Shown here: positions 1 through 10,774 of the stretch, in pieces | How positions within the stretch are numbered: position 1 is the first letter of the stretch | Layout of the letters: every line of letters begins with the position of its first letter | Assembly (NCBI GenBank): GCA_021234155.1 | Contig: JAJEKV010000072.1 | Coordinates: 1,920,436 to 1,984,435, forward strand | Length of the DNA stretch: 64,000 nucleotides | Origin: Isoetes taiwanensis | Taxonomy: Eukaryota > Streptophyta > Lycopodiopsida > Isoetales > Isoetaceae | Direction: 5' to 3' | The notes under the pieces: model-generated | What the model was told of the DNA's origin: nothing | The model's input: the letters and a program-made list of their open reading frames with translations, nothing else | The model's database searches: none | Translations under genes and position numbers: made by a program

Positions 1-1454
1 GCCATACCAGTTTATGTGAACAGTCTTTGCCTCATTATTGTTTGGACAACTAGAGTGGTGTCTCTTTGAACAAATAATGTAGCTGGAAGTTAGTATTGTG
101 GACTGCCATTTTTGCTGGTTATGCTCAGCACATGTTCCTTGAAACTGCTTTTTAATTATTTAGTAAGATGCCTTCTTATGTGAAGACCATGCCAGCAATT
201 AAATGTCCAGCTTCATGATGTGAGAATCTTAAAATCCCATTTCTTTCTTTATCGAGAACTATCATAGTTCCACATAGATTTGCTTACAGCACCTTCAGGT
301 AATAGTTCATCAATCCTTTCAATCTTCATTCTATTATTGTATCAAATATCAAAATGGCAAGTATTTAGGCAAAGAAAGCTGATTTAATACTGCACTAAAT
401 TTGGAGAGGGAAACAACAAGGGATTTTCGTCTCTTCAGTTTGCAAGCTGAAGTAGTTCTGGCTTAAGTATTCTAGAGTGATATATTGCTAGTAATTTCTT
501 AGAAGTTGTTACAGGGGAGGAAATAAAATAGCATGAAAAGTATAAACAAGCTCTGTCTCCTGTTATGTTTCTAACTATGTCTCCTACTATGTTTCAGTTC
601 TATTGATTTGTTTTGAGTATTATATTAGGATCACTGAGGACGTGAGAATGCAAGGTATATTTTTAGCACATATAAGAACAATGGTTTCAAACTAGTTTTG
701 AGCTATGCATAAATGCATTTAACATAATACCTTACGACATATTGGTGGTATGTATAAACTTGTAAGTGCATTGGCATCTTGTTTAACATCCTTTTCCATT
801 ACTATGCCATTATATCTTTACTCTTATTGTCCCATTAATGCAAAGTGTGTAGTTCTTAAAATGTGGATTTCCACAAATGACCTTCTTAACTGCTGATACT
901 CTATGTGATCTTCAACATTATCCTAAGTTACCATGCATTTGCTTAAGCTTTATCACTTTATCTACTTGTTTGTGTTCAATTCATGATATTTATTTGTGTT
1001 CGATTCAATTTATACGATTGTAAAGGCTTGTGTTTCTCAAATGTGTACATGGGTTTTAGATGAAAAACCTACCAAGCCTGCTTTAGATGAGAGTGCTTTA
1101 AATGAGAGCAAGCTTGTACAAGCATGCCACACTTTTTTCAAACCAATAGATAAGAGCAACTATGAAAGCACACATAATACTCCGATGAGGTTCAATTCTT
1201 GGAGACTAATGATGGCAAGGCAAAAAATACCCACAGAAAATGTTCATTGTTCTTGGAATGGGCAAAAAAAAAAAAAAACCATTCGAAATGTTCATTGTAA
1301 CAGGTCCAAAATAGCAATTAATACCATAGCCTCCAAATATTGGGACCAAATCAATATATCTATTGCTTAGTCTCAAAATGTAATGTAATGTATTAGTCAA
1401 GCTCTCTTGGGCCTTGAAGACCATGGAGCTTCCAATGTACAGATTTATGCAATT
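1..1454. other. Intergenic, no gene recognised
   Basis: AT-rich sequence without a convincing gene. A 124-codon open frame at 996-1370 on the plus strand runs through a poly(A) stretch near 1262 and has no recognisable motif. I treat it as chance. Confidence 0.5.
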
Positions 1455-2105
1455 TTACAAATGTAATAATAAAGAACGATGTGCATCCACCGCCTTGAAA
1501 TATGGACCTAATCTTTGCGGAGACAACTGAAATAAAGATTTGAAATCATGCGCTTGAATGCCAAACTTATCTCTTATATCTTTGTAAGCGGGGCAGCTTG
1601 CAAAAACATGGTGCTCATCCTCAATACTATCTGATCCGCAAACTATGCATAGCCTTTCTTCCACCGGGATTTTATACCAGCGTCCCGTCTCCATAGCAAG
1701 TCTGTGTGAGCTCGTCCTATACCTTGCTATGACCTGCTTAAAAATTTTTTTTTTTTTTTTTGGCATATTAGCATTTAAATAATCTTGACTTTTATGCTCA
1801 TCACTTGAATTTACATGTGATCTGTAATGCGTTAGCCGGCTGCCCTGAACCGCCCACAAGCGCTCAATAGAAAGCTGTTCGAGCAGTGCCCTTGCATCCT
1901 CCTTATTTTCTGGCCAATTCATATCAGTTACTCCCCATTTACTTGCCCAATTCTTAAGATCATGTAGCCACCCCTGCTGATCCGAGGACACAAATGCTTG
2001 ATATGAGATGCGATCTGATGCTTGATTCCTTACCCTGTTTACAAAAGTGATTGCTTGAAAAAGTGCTTCTAGCTCAAGCGGGAACATCCCTGTTTCAGCA
2101 AGCAT
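1455..2105 (-). pseudogene. LINE reverse-transcriptase C-terminal remnant
   Basis: A 216-codon frame resembles the C-terminal third of plant non-LTR retrotransposon polymerases. It starts in a region like the AETGxxPLELEALFQ segment that follows the thumb. Near its end is a Cys/His knuckle (CIVCGSDSIEDEHHVFASC), as in the zinc-knuckle tails of these proteins. The frame is cut at both sides and the RT catalytic core is absent, so this is a dead, 5'-truncated copy. An A-rich tract (about 1741-1762, poly-T on the plus strand) inserts a run of lysines. The remnant at 24.3-25.3 kb is a relative. Confidence 0.7.
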
Positions 2106-3443
2106 TATTGCGTATGGTATCTGAACTTTGATACCTAATTCTATTGTTGTTGTTACCTAATACTTTGATAAGGCAATACAATTGTTGTTGTAGCAATTCT
2201 ATGCAGCCTGAAGCATTACCTTGATAATTGTTTCCTCAGCAAGCTTTGTGATCCCAGGGCCCTGGAGCAGGCCAAAACGGCACATTACAAGCAACACATA
2301 GGATGCAAATATGGGGGCATATATTGTGGGATATGCCCCAATCCAAGGGTTATAAATGCATAATGTAGTTCATCAATGATTAGGCACACCCCATGTGAAT
2401 CTCCTCATGTAAAAGGCATGTCAACCTATTCTTTTTATAATTAATATAGTTGTCACGGGTCTCCCTTTAGTTTCATAAGAAAGTATATGTCATCCACAAT
2501 TTGCACAACTAAAATATCTAACATCTTGTTATAGTTGCATCCATAAAGTTCGATCCTATAAGCACTACAGCGTCGAAAATATGAAAGTGATTCACAATCT
2601 TTCGCCTTCAATCAAAAAAAGATTCACAATCTTTCACATTGTTTTTTCTACGCGGCCAATGGGCATAGCTCCCATGTTTTTATAGGTTCATATGCACTAT
2701 TCATATTGTTGGCACCCAAATAAGTCTATGGAATCTACTCACAACTTGTTGAAAAGAATATTGCATCTTATTAACTCTCACCCAACATTAAAAGTCTAGA
2801 GTATATGGTTAATATCTTCTGTAGACATTTGATTCTTACAACTTTAATTGTAAGATTCACTCAACTAGCCTAGTTCAGCCAAAGTACTTATGATATGTAA
2901 GGCATAAGACCTCCTTAAATTTACTCTACAACAATCCTTGCCATTAGCATAGCAGGAGCACACATGGCCTTTAGTACCTTGTTTATTTTCTTGACTATTT
3001 TTAGCTCCATGATGTAAAATTACAAAATGTATGTTTTTACAATCAAATTTTTAGCACAGGTGATTTAACTCATACAACTATAGCAAGACAATTGGTATCA
3101 GCTTGTAGTTATTTAGATTGTCCATTACATTAATATACTTGAAATAGCCAAAATCCTCTGACTCTATGATAAACATTTTTTCACCCAATTAGCAATCAAA
3201 TTAGAACTATAAGTTTTAGCAACTGATTTTTTTTAGAAATTAACTCTTCCTCCTTTGTAATATTTATGAAGTGAGTAAAATCAATGCGACAAAAAGCGAG
3301 TGAAAGCATGAGGTCTACATATCAGTTTTCAACTCTTGCATTGTACAATGCAAGTAATTATTGTACTACTTATTTTTGCAAGGACAAGATTCAACAAAGT
3401 CAAATTACTAACAAGCTTCATTTAATCAAATTACTAGAAACCT
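2106..3443. other. Intergenic, nothing recognised
   Basis: About 1.3 kb of AT-rich sequence between the LINE remnant and the glycine-rich gene. I see no coding signal, RNA gene or repeat that I can support. It contains the presumed 3' flank of the minus-strand glycine-rich gene. Confidence 0.5.
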
Positions 3444-4415
3444 TCATTTACCTCCATCCCCCCCTGGACCGCCTGGACCTCCATCACCACCTGGACCTCC
3501 AGGACCTCCAGGACCTCCATTACCTCCTCTTCCTCCTGGCCCTCCATTACCTCCTCTTCCTCCTGGCCCTCCATTTCCACCTTTATGACCTATGCCACCA
3601 CTTCCACCTCTACCATCAGAACCTCCTGCACCTCCTATGCTTCCTGGGCCTCCTAGACCTCCTGGGGCACCTGGTCCTCCTGGGCCTCCTTGGTGTGGTC
3701 CTTTTAGTCCTGGATGGCCTCTAGGAATATGACCTCGTGGCTCTTCATTTCCTACATTCCTTCCCCCATTATTTGAACCTCCACTTCCTCTAGTATTCCC
3801 TCCCCCTCTTCCCCCATTGCTTACACCTCCATTTGCACTGCCACTACCTCTTGGTGGTGAATTACTTGTTACTCCTCTAATTGGTTGGTCAAGCGATAGG
3901 GTTGGAGTAGGTGCACCTTCTGGAGATAATGTAGGAGTAAATGAAGGTGTCTCCAAGGATGAAGGTGAGACCAAAGGGCTACTTGGTGTATATTGTGGTG
4001 ATAATGTGTGTGTTGGTGATGGGCTTATTTCATAAGGAGATGGTACGTTGTATGGGGATAAAGAGGGAGTAGAAACATAATAATCATGTCTTGGGGGGGT
4101 TAGTTTATGTCCATGAACAGTAATACGTTTTTTGGAAGAACTTGAAGTTGTAGATGATATAGAAGGATCTTGATGCTGTGGATGTGGATGCCTAATTGTT
4201 TTGGTAATCTTTGGTGTTGATGGTGTCCTTGGTACTTGAAGTTCATCATGTACCTTATGGGATCCTCTTTTCATATGCAATTTTGATCCATCATGAGACA
4301 ACTCAACTACTAAAGCATCAGAATGGCCTTCTTTGAGAGCATCAGAAAGGCGGCTTGAGGATGACCATGTGAACAATAGCAAAAAAACTACAAGGCAATA
4401 ATAAGAAAATCCCAT
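3444..4415 (-). CDS. Secreted Gly-rich, Ser-Pro-rich wall-like protein
   Basis: The frame encodes 323 residues from the ATG at 4415. The open frame extends upstream only through a TTG, so this ATG is the likely start. Residues 1-22 look like a signal peptide (MGFSYYCLVVFLLLFTWSSS). A basic/polar segment follows, then a region of SPSP, TPSL and SPxYTPS repeats like extensins (roughly 115-190). The C-terminal half is GGPGG/GGNGG/GPGG repeats to the stop. This composition is that of apoplastic structural glycine-rich proteins; no enzyme domain is visible. The frame is intact and a TATA box lies 54 bp upstream, so it is probably a functional host gene. It is collagen-like only in appearance, because strict Gly-X-Y periodicity is broken. 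Confidence 0.75.
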   Translation of the reverse strand: MGFSYYCLVVFLLLFTWSSSSRLSDALKEGHSDALVVELSHDGSKLHMKRGSHKVHDELQVPRTPSTPKITKTIRHPHPQHQDPSISSTTSSSSKKRITVHGHKLTPPRHDYYVSTPSLSPYNVPSPYEISPSPTHTLSPQYTPSSPLVSPSSLETPSFTPTLSPEGAPTPTLSLDQPIRGVTSNSPPRGSGSANGGVSNGGRGGGNTRGSGGSNNGGRNVGNEEPRGHIPRGHPGLKGPHQGGPGGPGAPGGLGGPGSIGGAGGSDGRGGSGGIGHKGGNGGPGGRGGNGGPGGRGGNGGPGGPGGPGGDGGPGGPGGDGGK

Positions 4416-4468
4416 TACGTCTACAAAATAGAGCTCACTAGACAAGTGAACAAGAAAGCAAGTCCTTG

Positions 4469-4479
4469 CTTATATATAC
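4469..4479 (-). promoter_or_regulatory. TATA box of the glycine-rich protein gene
   Basis: On the minus strand the sequence reads TATATATAAG about 54 bp before the ATG at 4415. This implies a transcription start near 4440 and a short 5' UTR. Position and sequence fit a plant core promoter. Confidence 0.6.
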
Positions 4480-5556
4480 CTCATATGTTAAAAAACAGAC
4501 CATAAATACTCATATAAAAGATGTGACTTGTAATTTACTCACCTTCAAGAAACCACAATGCATGTCAAGATAAACAATAGATTACAATGAGAAAGAAGTA
4601 TTTAAATAGCCATAGTATCTCATGTGTTTTGTATGTGTAGAATGGAAAAAGCTTATCAAGAATATATTATCGATGGAGATTACCCGAACGATATGTTAAG
4701 GGGCAATTTCTATAGTTGATGTTAAATAGAGAATCTAATTTTTATTACATGGCAAAAAAAAGAGGTTTCCTTTTTAGTTTGTAAAAATCTAATTGACCGG
4801 GCTTCATTCATCAACAATCAAACAATAATACAAAGTATATAAAAGCTCAATGACGAATCCAACTGAACCTAGATACTATTCAGCTGAGGGTATATTTAAA
4901 GAAGCTTATCAAAACCAGTGTCATCACGTTCTTAATGTACTGTACTTGTACAATACGTCTTTCAAGTGTACCTTTTATGTACTTAAATTTTTTTTTCTAC
5001 TGTACGTGAGTTTGCCATGTGCTGCTTTACGGATGGGAAAATATAAAATTCATTATGTAAAAATTGCAATTTTGCACTTAAGGATGTTCCTATAAGATAT
5101 GAAGTATAAGAAGTTGGTTAATAGGTTTGGATGGTCAATTTAGGACTTGCAGCAAAAACCTTCATATAATGGATTGAAATTAGTAGCCCAATGCAAAAAA
5201 CTTTAAGCACAAAAGTGTTAAGGCTTAATGCCGACTTGGGGGAGCAGCTCAGACTCAAAACATCCTTATCCTGTTTATTTTTTGTTCATAGAAGTCAGTC
5301 TATATGAAATGCCACATGGGGTATAATATTTCAAAATTACGCAATAAAATAAATAAGCCATTGATTATAAATCATGGCTGATAACGGGTCATCGCCCGTT
5401 ATAGCAAGGGCCTCTTTCAAACATAACCGACCCTTTCTGGATCTGCTAAAAATGACCAAAACTGTCTCAACAAAGGCCGATCTTGCCTATTCCTGGCATA
5501 ATCAAGGATATCCATTTGTTTTCACCTTCTTTTCTGTAAAAAGGGAATCCAAGAAA
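4480..5556. other. Intergenic, nothing recognised
   Basis: This stretch runs from the glycine-rich gene promoter to the broken left edge of element I copy 1. A plus-strand open frame from 5374 runs into element I at about 5557. Its first 60 codons match nothing I know and are absent from element I copy 2. Confidence 0.45.
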
Positions 5557-6054
5557 CATGAGTTCTTAGAATGGTATTTTTCAAAATTTGAGATTGCATT
5601 GTGGTCCAGCATGGTTAAGAGTAATGTCGACTTGTTGGTGAGAAAGTTGCTGCATGAATATAAGGGCAGATTTCTTTTTATTGGGAATCAGGATGACTGC
5701 ACCAACGTGTACCCGAGATACTAGAAATACCAAGTGAAAAATACATTGTTGATAGATCCGTCCAAAGTCTACCCGAAATACTGGAAATACCAAGTGAAAA
5801 ATACATTGTTGATAGATGACAGCAGATATAAGGGTTCTGCCAACCAGCTGAACACCATGATATGTCCAAATAGTTTTGCTCCGGACAGGTTGGATTCCAA
5901 TTTCCTTTTGGAGCAACTCAAACCATGGCTGGAAGGACTTCTGGCTGCAGAAAGTGTGCCTGCTTATGTGAAGGAAAATCAAATGTGGAACATGTGGAAT
6001 TCTCAAGAGTCGCGCAACTGCATGAAAATACTCAACAAGTATTTTCATAAATGA
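5557..6054 (+). pseudogene. FCP1/NLI-like phosphatase, C-terminal fragment
   Basis: This is the C-terminal part of a HAD-type phosphatase domain of the FCP1/SCP family. It keeps the segment FEIALWSSM and the motif NTLLIDDSRYKG, the HAD acidic motif at the end of the fold. The N-terminal nucleophile region is missing because copy 1 is truncated here. A 60-bp tandem duplication (about 5707-5820) repeats the IDD-proximal segment and puts a stop between the repeats. The intact counterpart is at 45586-46560. Confidence 0.75.
5707..5820 (+). repeat. 60-bp tandem duplication in the phosphatase fragment
   Basis: Two near-identical units are seen, each containing ATACCAAGTGAAAAATACAT. Copy 2 has only one unit at the matching place, so the duplication arose in copy 1. 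Confidence 0.8.
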
Positions 6055-6137
6055 ATCTTGTAAAACTCTTTGAAAGTCAATATAAGTAAAACTTTTTTTA
6101 TGATATGTGTTGTACTTTTTCAATTTAAAATATTTGA

Positions 6138-6899
6138 ATGGATTGTGAGCAAATGTTCTCGTGTGTGTTCAGAACTAGAAATGATAGAGCTTCGGCAGTC
6201 CCTGTCTATCTAAAGCCAGATACACATTTGGAAGTGGTGCTGAGTGGAACTGAAACTGTCGTGATTAGCTCCACCGATATCAAAATTTTGGAAGCTGATA
6301 CGCAGTGGTTCAAAGGTGATACTTTCATCTGATTTGTGATCATCAGGATTGTGCCATCATATGCATATGTTTGCAGATACATGGAATACTACTTGATGGT
6401 CCAAGGAATGAGCCATCCCTTTCATTTCTTTGACCCTCTTTTTCACTCGACGTTGTCCAAGGACACAAATTGTTACAAAACAATAAGGAAACATGTGAAT
6501 CTGGATAAGTGCCAGTTCATGTTTGTGCCTGCTTGTAATGGACATCACTGAACCTGTTTTCTGATCGTAAGCCGCGCGTGTCTCGCACAGAGATATAAAC
6601 CAGGTATATATCACTTTGATAGCATGGGCTTGCGTGACAGAAGCAGACATATTGAGAGGTTAGTGCTTGCTCATTGCATTTTGCTGTTGTCACACAATGA
6701 TAACAAACTTTGAATGCAGGTTCCTGAAATTGCTTGGACACAATAATTTCAGCTTTACAACCTCAATTGTTGTGAAAATTTCCAGAATGCCTCTTCAAAC
6801 CGATGGTCATTCATGTGGCCCTGCCGTATGTTTGTTTATGCACAAATTTGTGAGGGGGTACTTGAAAGGAGTGAATATATTGTTACCTGATCTAGTAAG
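6138..6899 (+). pseudogene. Ulp1-like (C48) cysteine protease of element I, copy 1
   Basis: Three exon-like blocks make up the Ulp1/SENP fold. The first is STDIKILEADTQWF (the 'condition then W' start of Ulp1 domains), then FVPACNGHH with the catalytic His segment. The last holds LQTDGHSCGPAVC, the oxyanion Gln and nucleophile Cys block. Ulp1 proteases process and remove SUMO, and several plant DNA transposons carry such domains. A presumed splice donor follows DLV at about 6897. The exons are in different frames, as expected for a spliced gene, but an intact message is unlikely because the neighbours are broken. The counterpart is at 44735-45480 (minus). Confidence 0.75.
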
Positions 6900-7309
6900 T
6901 TAACTCAAATGCAGCAGACAAACCAAACTCTGTTATTGACGAAGTGTAGTTAACTGCAGGTTGTGGACATTTCAGACCAGGATCTATTGATGTTAGAGTG
7001 TTCATGCTTGAATTTTAAGATTAGAAGCAACAAAAGATGGAACTGAGAGAAACATATGTATTGGAAAGTATGTAGGTGCATGAGTCACCTCGTACTTTAA
7101 AATCACTGTATATCTTTCTTATGTACATAATTATTACTGTAACCTCGATTCATTTGAATAAAAATTCATATTCAATTATATGTTCTTTGTCACAAACTAA
7201 GGAATCAAGTGTTCAAAAGGATTCAAATCTTCAAAAGAAATCAAGACAAACTCATTTTCACAGCTGAAGCACAAAACTTCAGATGAGTTCTGAAAATTAC
7301 AGAATGGTT

Positions 7310-9181
7310 TTACATTTCATCCTCATCAGAAAGAACTTCGGGTAAATTCTGTAAAATTTTCTCCTCATCTAAAGGATCCAACCTATATACAGTCCTGTTT
7401 TGACGTTTAGTTGGTGGCATGTGAAGTCTGATTGCACAGATCTGTGTTGTGAATACTATACCTAAGGCATCTTTATTGCAAAGATCACAGCTGACGGTTG
7501 ATCTTGCGCCTTTCTTGTAATACATACCTTCTATGACACTATCACCGGCGAGGTACCATGTTTCATTGAATTGGAAGTCTTTCTCCACTATCCATTTTGG
7601 TTTTGTGCACATCAGAATCCAAAATTTAGAACCCTCGTCATTCCCTTTCGGAGCAACGACAGCAAAATTATCACTAACTCTAAGTGCCTCTGCTAACATC
7701 GTGAGATTTGAGGAGAACAAGGACCTTCTGGATTTAGGTCCTCAATGTCAGCATGCACGTTGGAGGATGGTACAATAACTTGAAGTTTCCAATCATCAAC
7801 ATAATGCTTGTTCACACAACTGTCCCACATCCCATCCAAGCAATAGCTGCAGAAGCATGAAAGTTCCCTCGTATGCAACTGCAATGGAGATTCAGGATTG
7901 AATGCATGTACACAATGGATCTGCCTAATGTCCAAAATCCTTTCTGCACCCCATGCTTTCTTTCCATCTATATCCTTCACCTTGACTTCCCAAAAGAACC
8001 TTTTTATATTTTTCCTCTTGCTGGTTTCAGATGTGTTCATCCACTCGGATGTTCCACAATTCAACATCTCTTCAGCAACGTCTACCACTTCATGAGCATT
8101 ACCCAATTTTATGTTGCTGTATTTTAATTGCAATTGCCTTAACCATCTCTTTAACTCAGCAGCCTTGCCATCGTGTTCACCTTTCCTGTGGTTAGAACCA
8201 AAAAACTTCCAAATCAATATCGATTTTAGTGTCGTTTGTGTATCTAGCCACAAAGTAAAATGGTATAGAAGCCTTGAATTGAGATGCTGCACCATCTAAA
8301 AATACATAATGTCTCTTTGGCACCCTTCCTTTCTACTCCAGATATTTGTGGTGCTTCATGAAGCAGTGTTGCACGAACAAAGTATCGTGTTCCCTATCAT
8401 ATGATACATAGTAATGTGTTTCCTTGATAATCTCATCTGCCACTGAGTCGTACTGATATGTTATTTGAACCAAAATGGTAATCTGGTTATTAACCCAGCG
8501 CACCGACTGCACCTCCTCTTGTTCCTTGAATGTATAGTTCTCTGCAAAATCCACTACCGAAAGACATGCATCTGCTGGGAGATTCTCCAGAAGCTCCTTA
8601 AATTGTTTTGCCTGCCATTGGTACCCGAAATTATGCAGTGGAAAGATTTTTAGACGCTCTTTCAGTTTATCTAGAAGCTTCTTGGGTTCTGTCTCATTGT
8701 ACTGATGAGTCAATCTCCTACTAGAACTCGAGAAGTTGCCTTTTTCATAGTCAATATACTCCCATTTCACTTTCCTATTACTGCCACTTTCTTCCATGGG
8801 ACAGATCTGAAACTTCTTGATTCCACACAGCTCACAATCTCCAAGGATGCACGCCTTCTTGTGAAACTCATCTAATTCACTCTTTGGACACAATATAGAT
8901 CTCCACAGGCTTCCTATACTTGCAATTTTATGCTGGTGTGCTCTGCATTGACCAAGTTCGTCCGATCTACATACATCGCAGGTGCAAGTGCAATTCTTCG
9001 GATGTTTGGTTCTCATCCCATTGAGTCCATCCACTAGCATTTGCATCCTCACATGTTGAAGGCAACATCAACTATTGAAGTCCTTCAATTTCACAACAAA
9101 CCAAGGTTTTAGCTTCTCGAAAGCTCGAAGACGAATCTTAATTTGTGGATATTGGTCCTTGAACCTCTTGAACAATAGCAT
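7310..9181 (-). pseudogene. DDE-type transposase of element I, 3' exon, copy 1
   Basis: This is the large last exon of the transposase. In order it shows a Cys-rich region (CTCTCDVC, CSPKSELDEFHKKA-like, CELCGIKKF), then VVDFAENY (first Asp), DGAASQFK (second Asp) and FGSNHRKGEHDG (third acidic/His block). This pattern recurs in poorly described transposase-like proteins of animals and plants. A reader-like module with APKGNDEGSKFWI follows, then an acidic tail (EVLSDEDEM). A stop splits the exon near 8333, between the first and second Asp blocks, and a frameshift lies near 7700. In the third block copy 1 has HRKG where copy 2 has HGKG. The exon should start at 9181 (ATG CTA TTG), but the acceptor AG is AA here. 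Confidence 0.75.
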
Positions 9182-9299
9182 TTGCATGAAATGAACACTA
9201 AACTGTTAGAATGTGTATACCACACCAAACCATGCACCATACCATGCCCCACACTCATCATATTCACCAGAACGAGCGCCTTAGTGCTGTGTACGTTAC

Positions 9300-9935
9300 C
9301 ACACACCCCCCACCACACACCACATCCCACCACACCACACCATCCACCAAATGTGTGGTGGTAGCAAGGAGTGGTAGGACATTGTGCAGGGTGGTGGAGT
9401 GTGGTGGTGGTGGTGGTGGTGGTGGTGGGGTGTGGTGGGTGGTGGTGGTGGTGGTGGTGGTGGTGGGTGGTGGTGGTGGGTGGTGGTGGTGGTGGGGTGT
9501 GGTGGTGTGGTGAAGTGTGGTGGTGGGGTGTGGTGGTGTGGTGTGGTGTGGTGTGGTGTTATGGAGTGTGGTGGAGTATGGTGGTGGTGGAGGAGTATGG
9601 TGGTGGTGGTGGTGGTGGAGCGTGGTGGTGGTGGTGGTGGAGGGGTGTGGTGTGAGACATGGTGGAGTGTAGTGGTGGGAGATGGTAGAGTGTAGTGGTG
9701 GGAGATGGTGGGGTGTGGTGTGGGACATGGTGGAGTGTGGTGGAGTGTGGTGGTGGGAGATGGTGGGCTTCAAATGTGGTGGCAATTGCGAATGTGGTGC
9801 ATGTGGTGGTGGGAGATGGTGTGTTTGAAATGTGGTGATAAATATGGTGGTCGCAAAGATGTGGTGGTAGTCTATGGTGGATGAAATTTAGTGGTGGGAT
9901 AGATGGTGGGGTGTGGTGGGGTGAGGGGGAGAATA
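9300..9935 (+). repeat. GGTGTG/GGTGGT minisatellite
   Basis: A long G-rich array of GTGGTG and GTGTGG units, with longer units such as GGGAGATGGTGGGGTGTGG toward the right. It lies within the long intron of the transposase gene. Open frames through it are simple-sequence artefacts. The array starts with a unique segment (GTGGTAGCAAGGAGTGG) also seen beside the arrays at 39.8-40.6 and 47.66-48.17 kb. Confidence 0.9.
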
Positions 9936-10229
9936 AATAAAATTGAATCCACATATATCATACATTTAACATGCACACACCCACATGACACTATAAATAT
10001 AACACACCCCACACCACACCACACCACACATCACATCACATCACTTTGATCCTATTTCGTCTGCCATAAAAAATCTGCCTAGCCTGCTCTCATAACATTT
10101 CTGAAATTCGTACACCCTGATAATAATTACATTCCTTTCCTAATAATATTAAAGGATCTACCCCCTAAATCCTGTTCCTGCACTAGATTTTTGGCATTTC
10201 GTTCTGAAGCTTCTAAGTTCATTCCGACA

Positions 10230-10706
10230 ATGGCTAAGGGGTTGTTTAGAGATCACTACGGCCTACCTAGAGTGAGCGAGGAGGGCCTTCGGCATGCTTT
10301 AACCAGGGCTCGTGACCAATCTCTGAAGGTGGATATGCCTAAATCCACCTTCTTTGCTCAATTCGAAGCCACCCTAAACCCATACAACAGACTGGATGCT
10401 GGGCCTTCAATGGCTATTTTTGGGGTCAGTGAGCTCTTAGTCAAGGTCCATGACCTTATGTTACGTGATGCTGTAAAGACAGGTATAACATGGGTTGTTC
10501 GGCACTTCCAGGCTCTGAGTCGGGAACATCGGGAATTACTAGCAGGGTTGCGTTTTTACCACGAGGGGATGCAGGAAGCACTGGCAAACTTGATCCTATG
10601 CAATTTTGGGATGACTGCAGAAAGCTTAGATGCTTTAGTGCAGAAAACAGTAATTTTGGATGCACCAGAAGTGGAGCCAGTCATACCAGCATTTCCTGCT
10701 GCTTAG
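10230..10706 (+). CDS. Helical ORF nested antisense in transposase intron
   Basis: A 158-codon frame from the ATG at 10230. I do not recognise the family. The protein is predicted mainly alpha-helical by eye, with a PRVSEEGLRHALTRARDQ segment near the start and a Pro/Val-rich tail ending AFPAA. The sequence also reads open upstream to 10191, but only through a TTG. Copy 2 has a diverged relative (28078-28563), so the ORF belongs to element I. It runs opposite to the transposase whose exons lie on both sides. Its stop is 64 bp before the 5' LTR of the gypsy insertion. It might be an accessory transposition protein or a captured gene; no function can be assigned. Confidence 0.55.
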   Translation: MAKGLFRDHYGLPRVSEEGLRHALTRARDQSLKVDMPKSTFFAQFEATLNPYNRLDAGPSMAIFGVSELLVKVHDLMLRDAVKTGITWVVRHFQALSREHRELLAGLRFYHEGMQEALANLILCNFGMTAESLDALVQKTVILDAPEVEPVIPAFPAA

Positions 10707-10774
10707 GAAATGTATGTAAATTTAGTTCTCGGGTACAGAGCTTTCAATGAAAAGCCAAATTTTGTAACATATGC

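Noticed and set aside
3284-3724. Plus-strand frame opposite the glycine-rich gene
   Set aside because: A Leu/His/Pro-rich shadow of the Gly/Pro codons on the other strand.
3444-4415. True collagen
   Set aside because: Gly-X-Y periodicity is broken by GG pairs; composition fits plant glycine-rich wall proteins.
9182-9954. Long open frames rich in His/Thr/Pro or Val/Trp/Gly through the GGT arrays (also at 39.8-40.7 and 47.5-48.2 kb)
   Set aside because: They are translations of a simple repeat open in several frames on both strands, with no domain.
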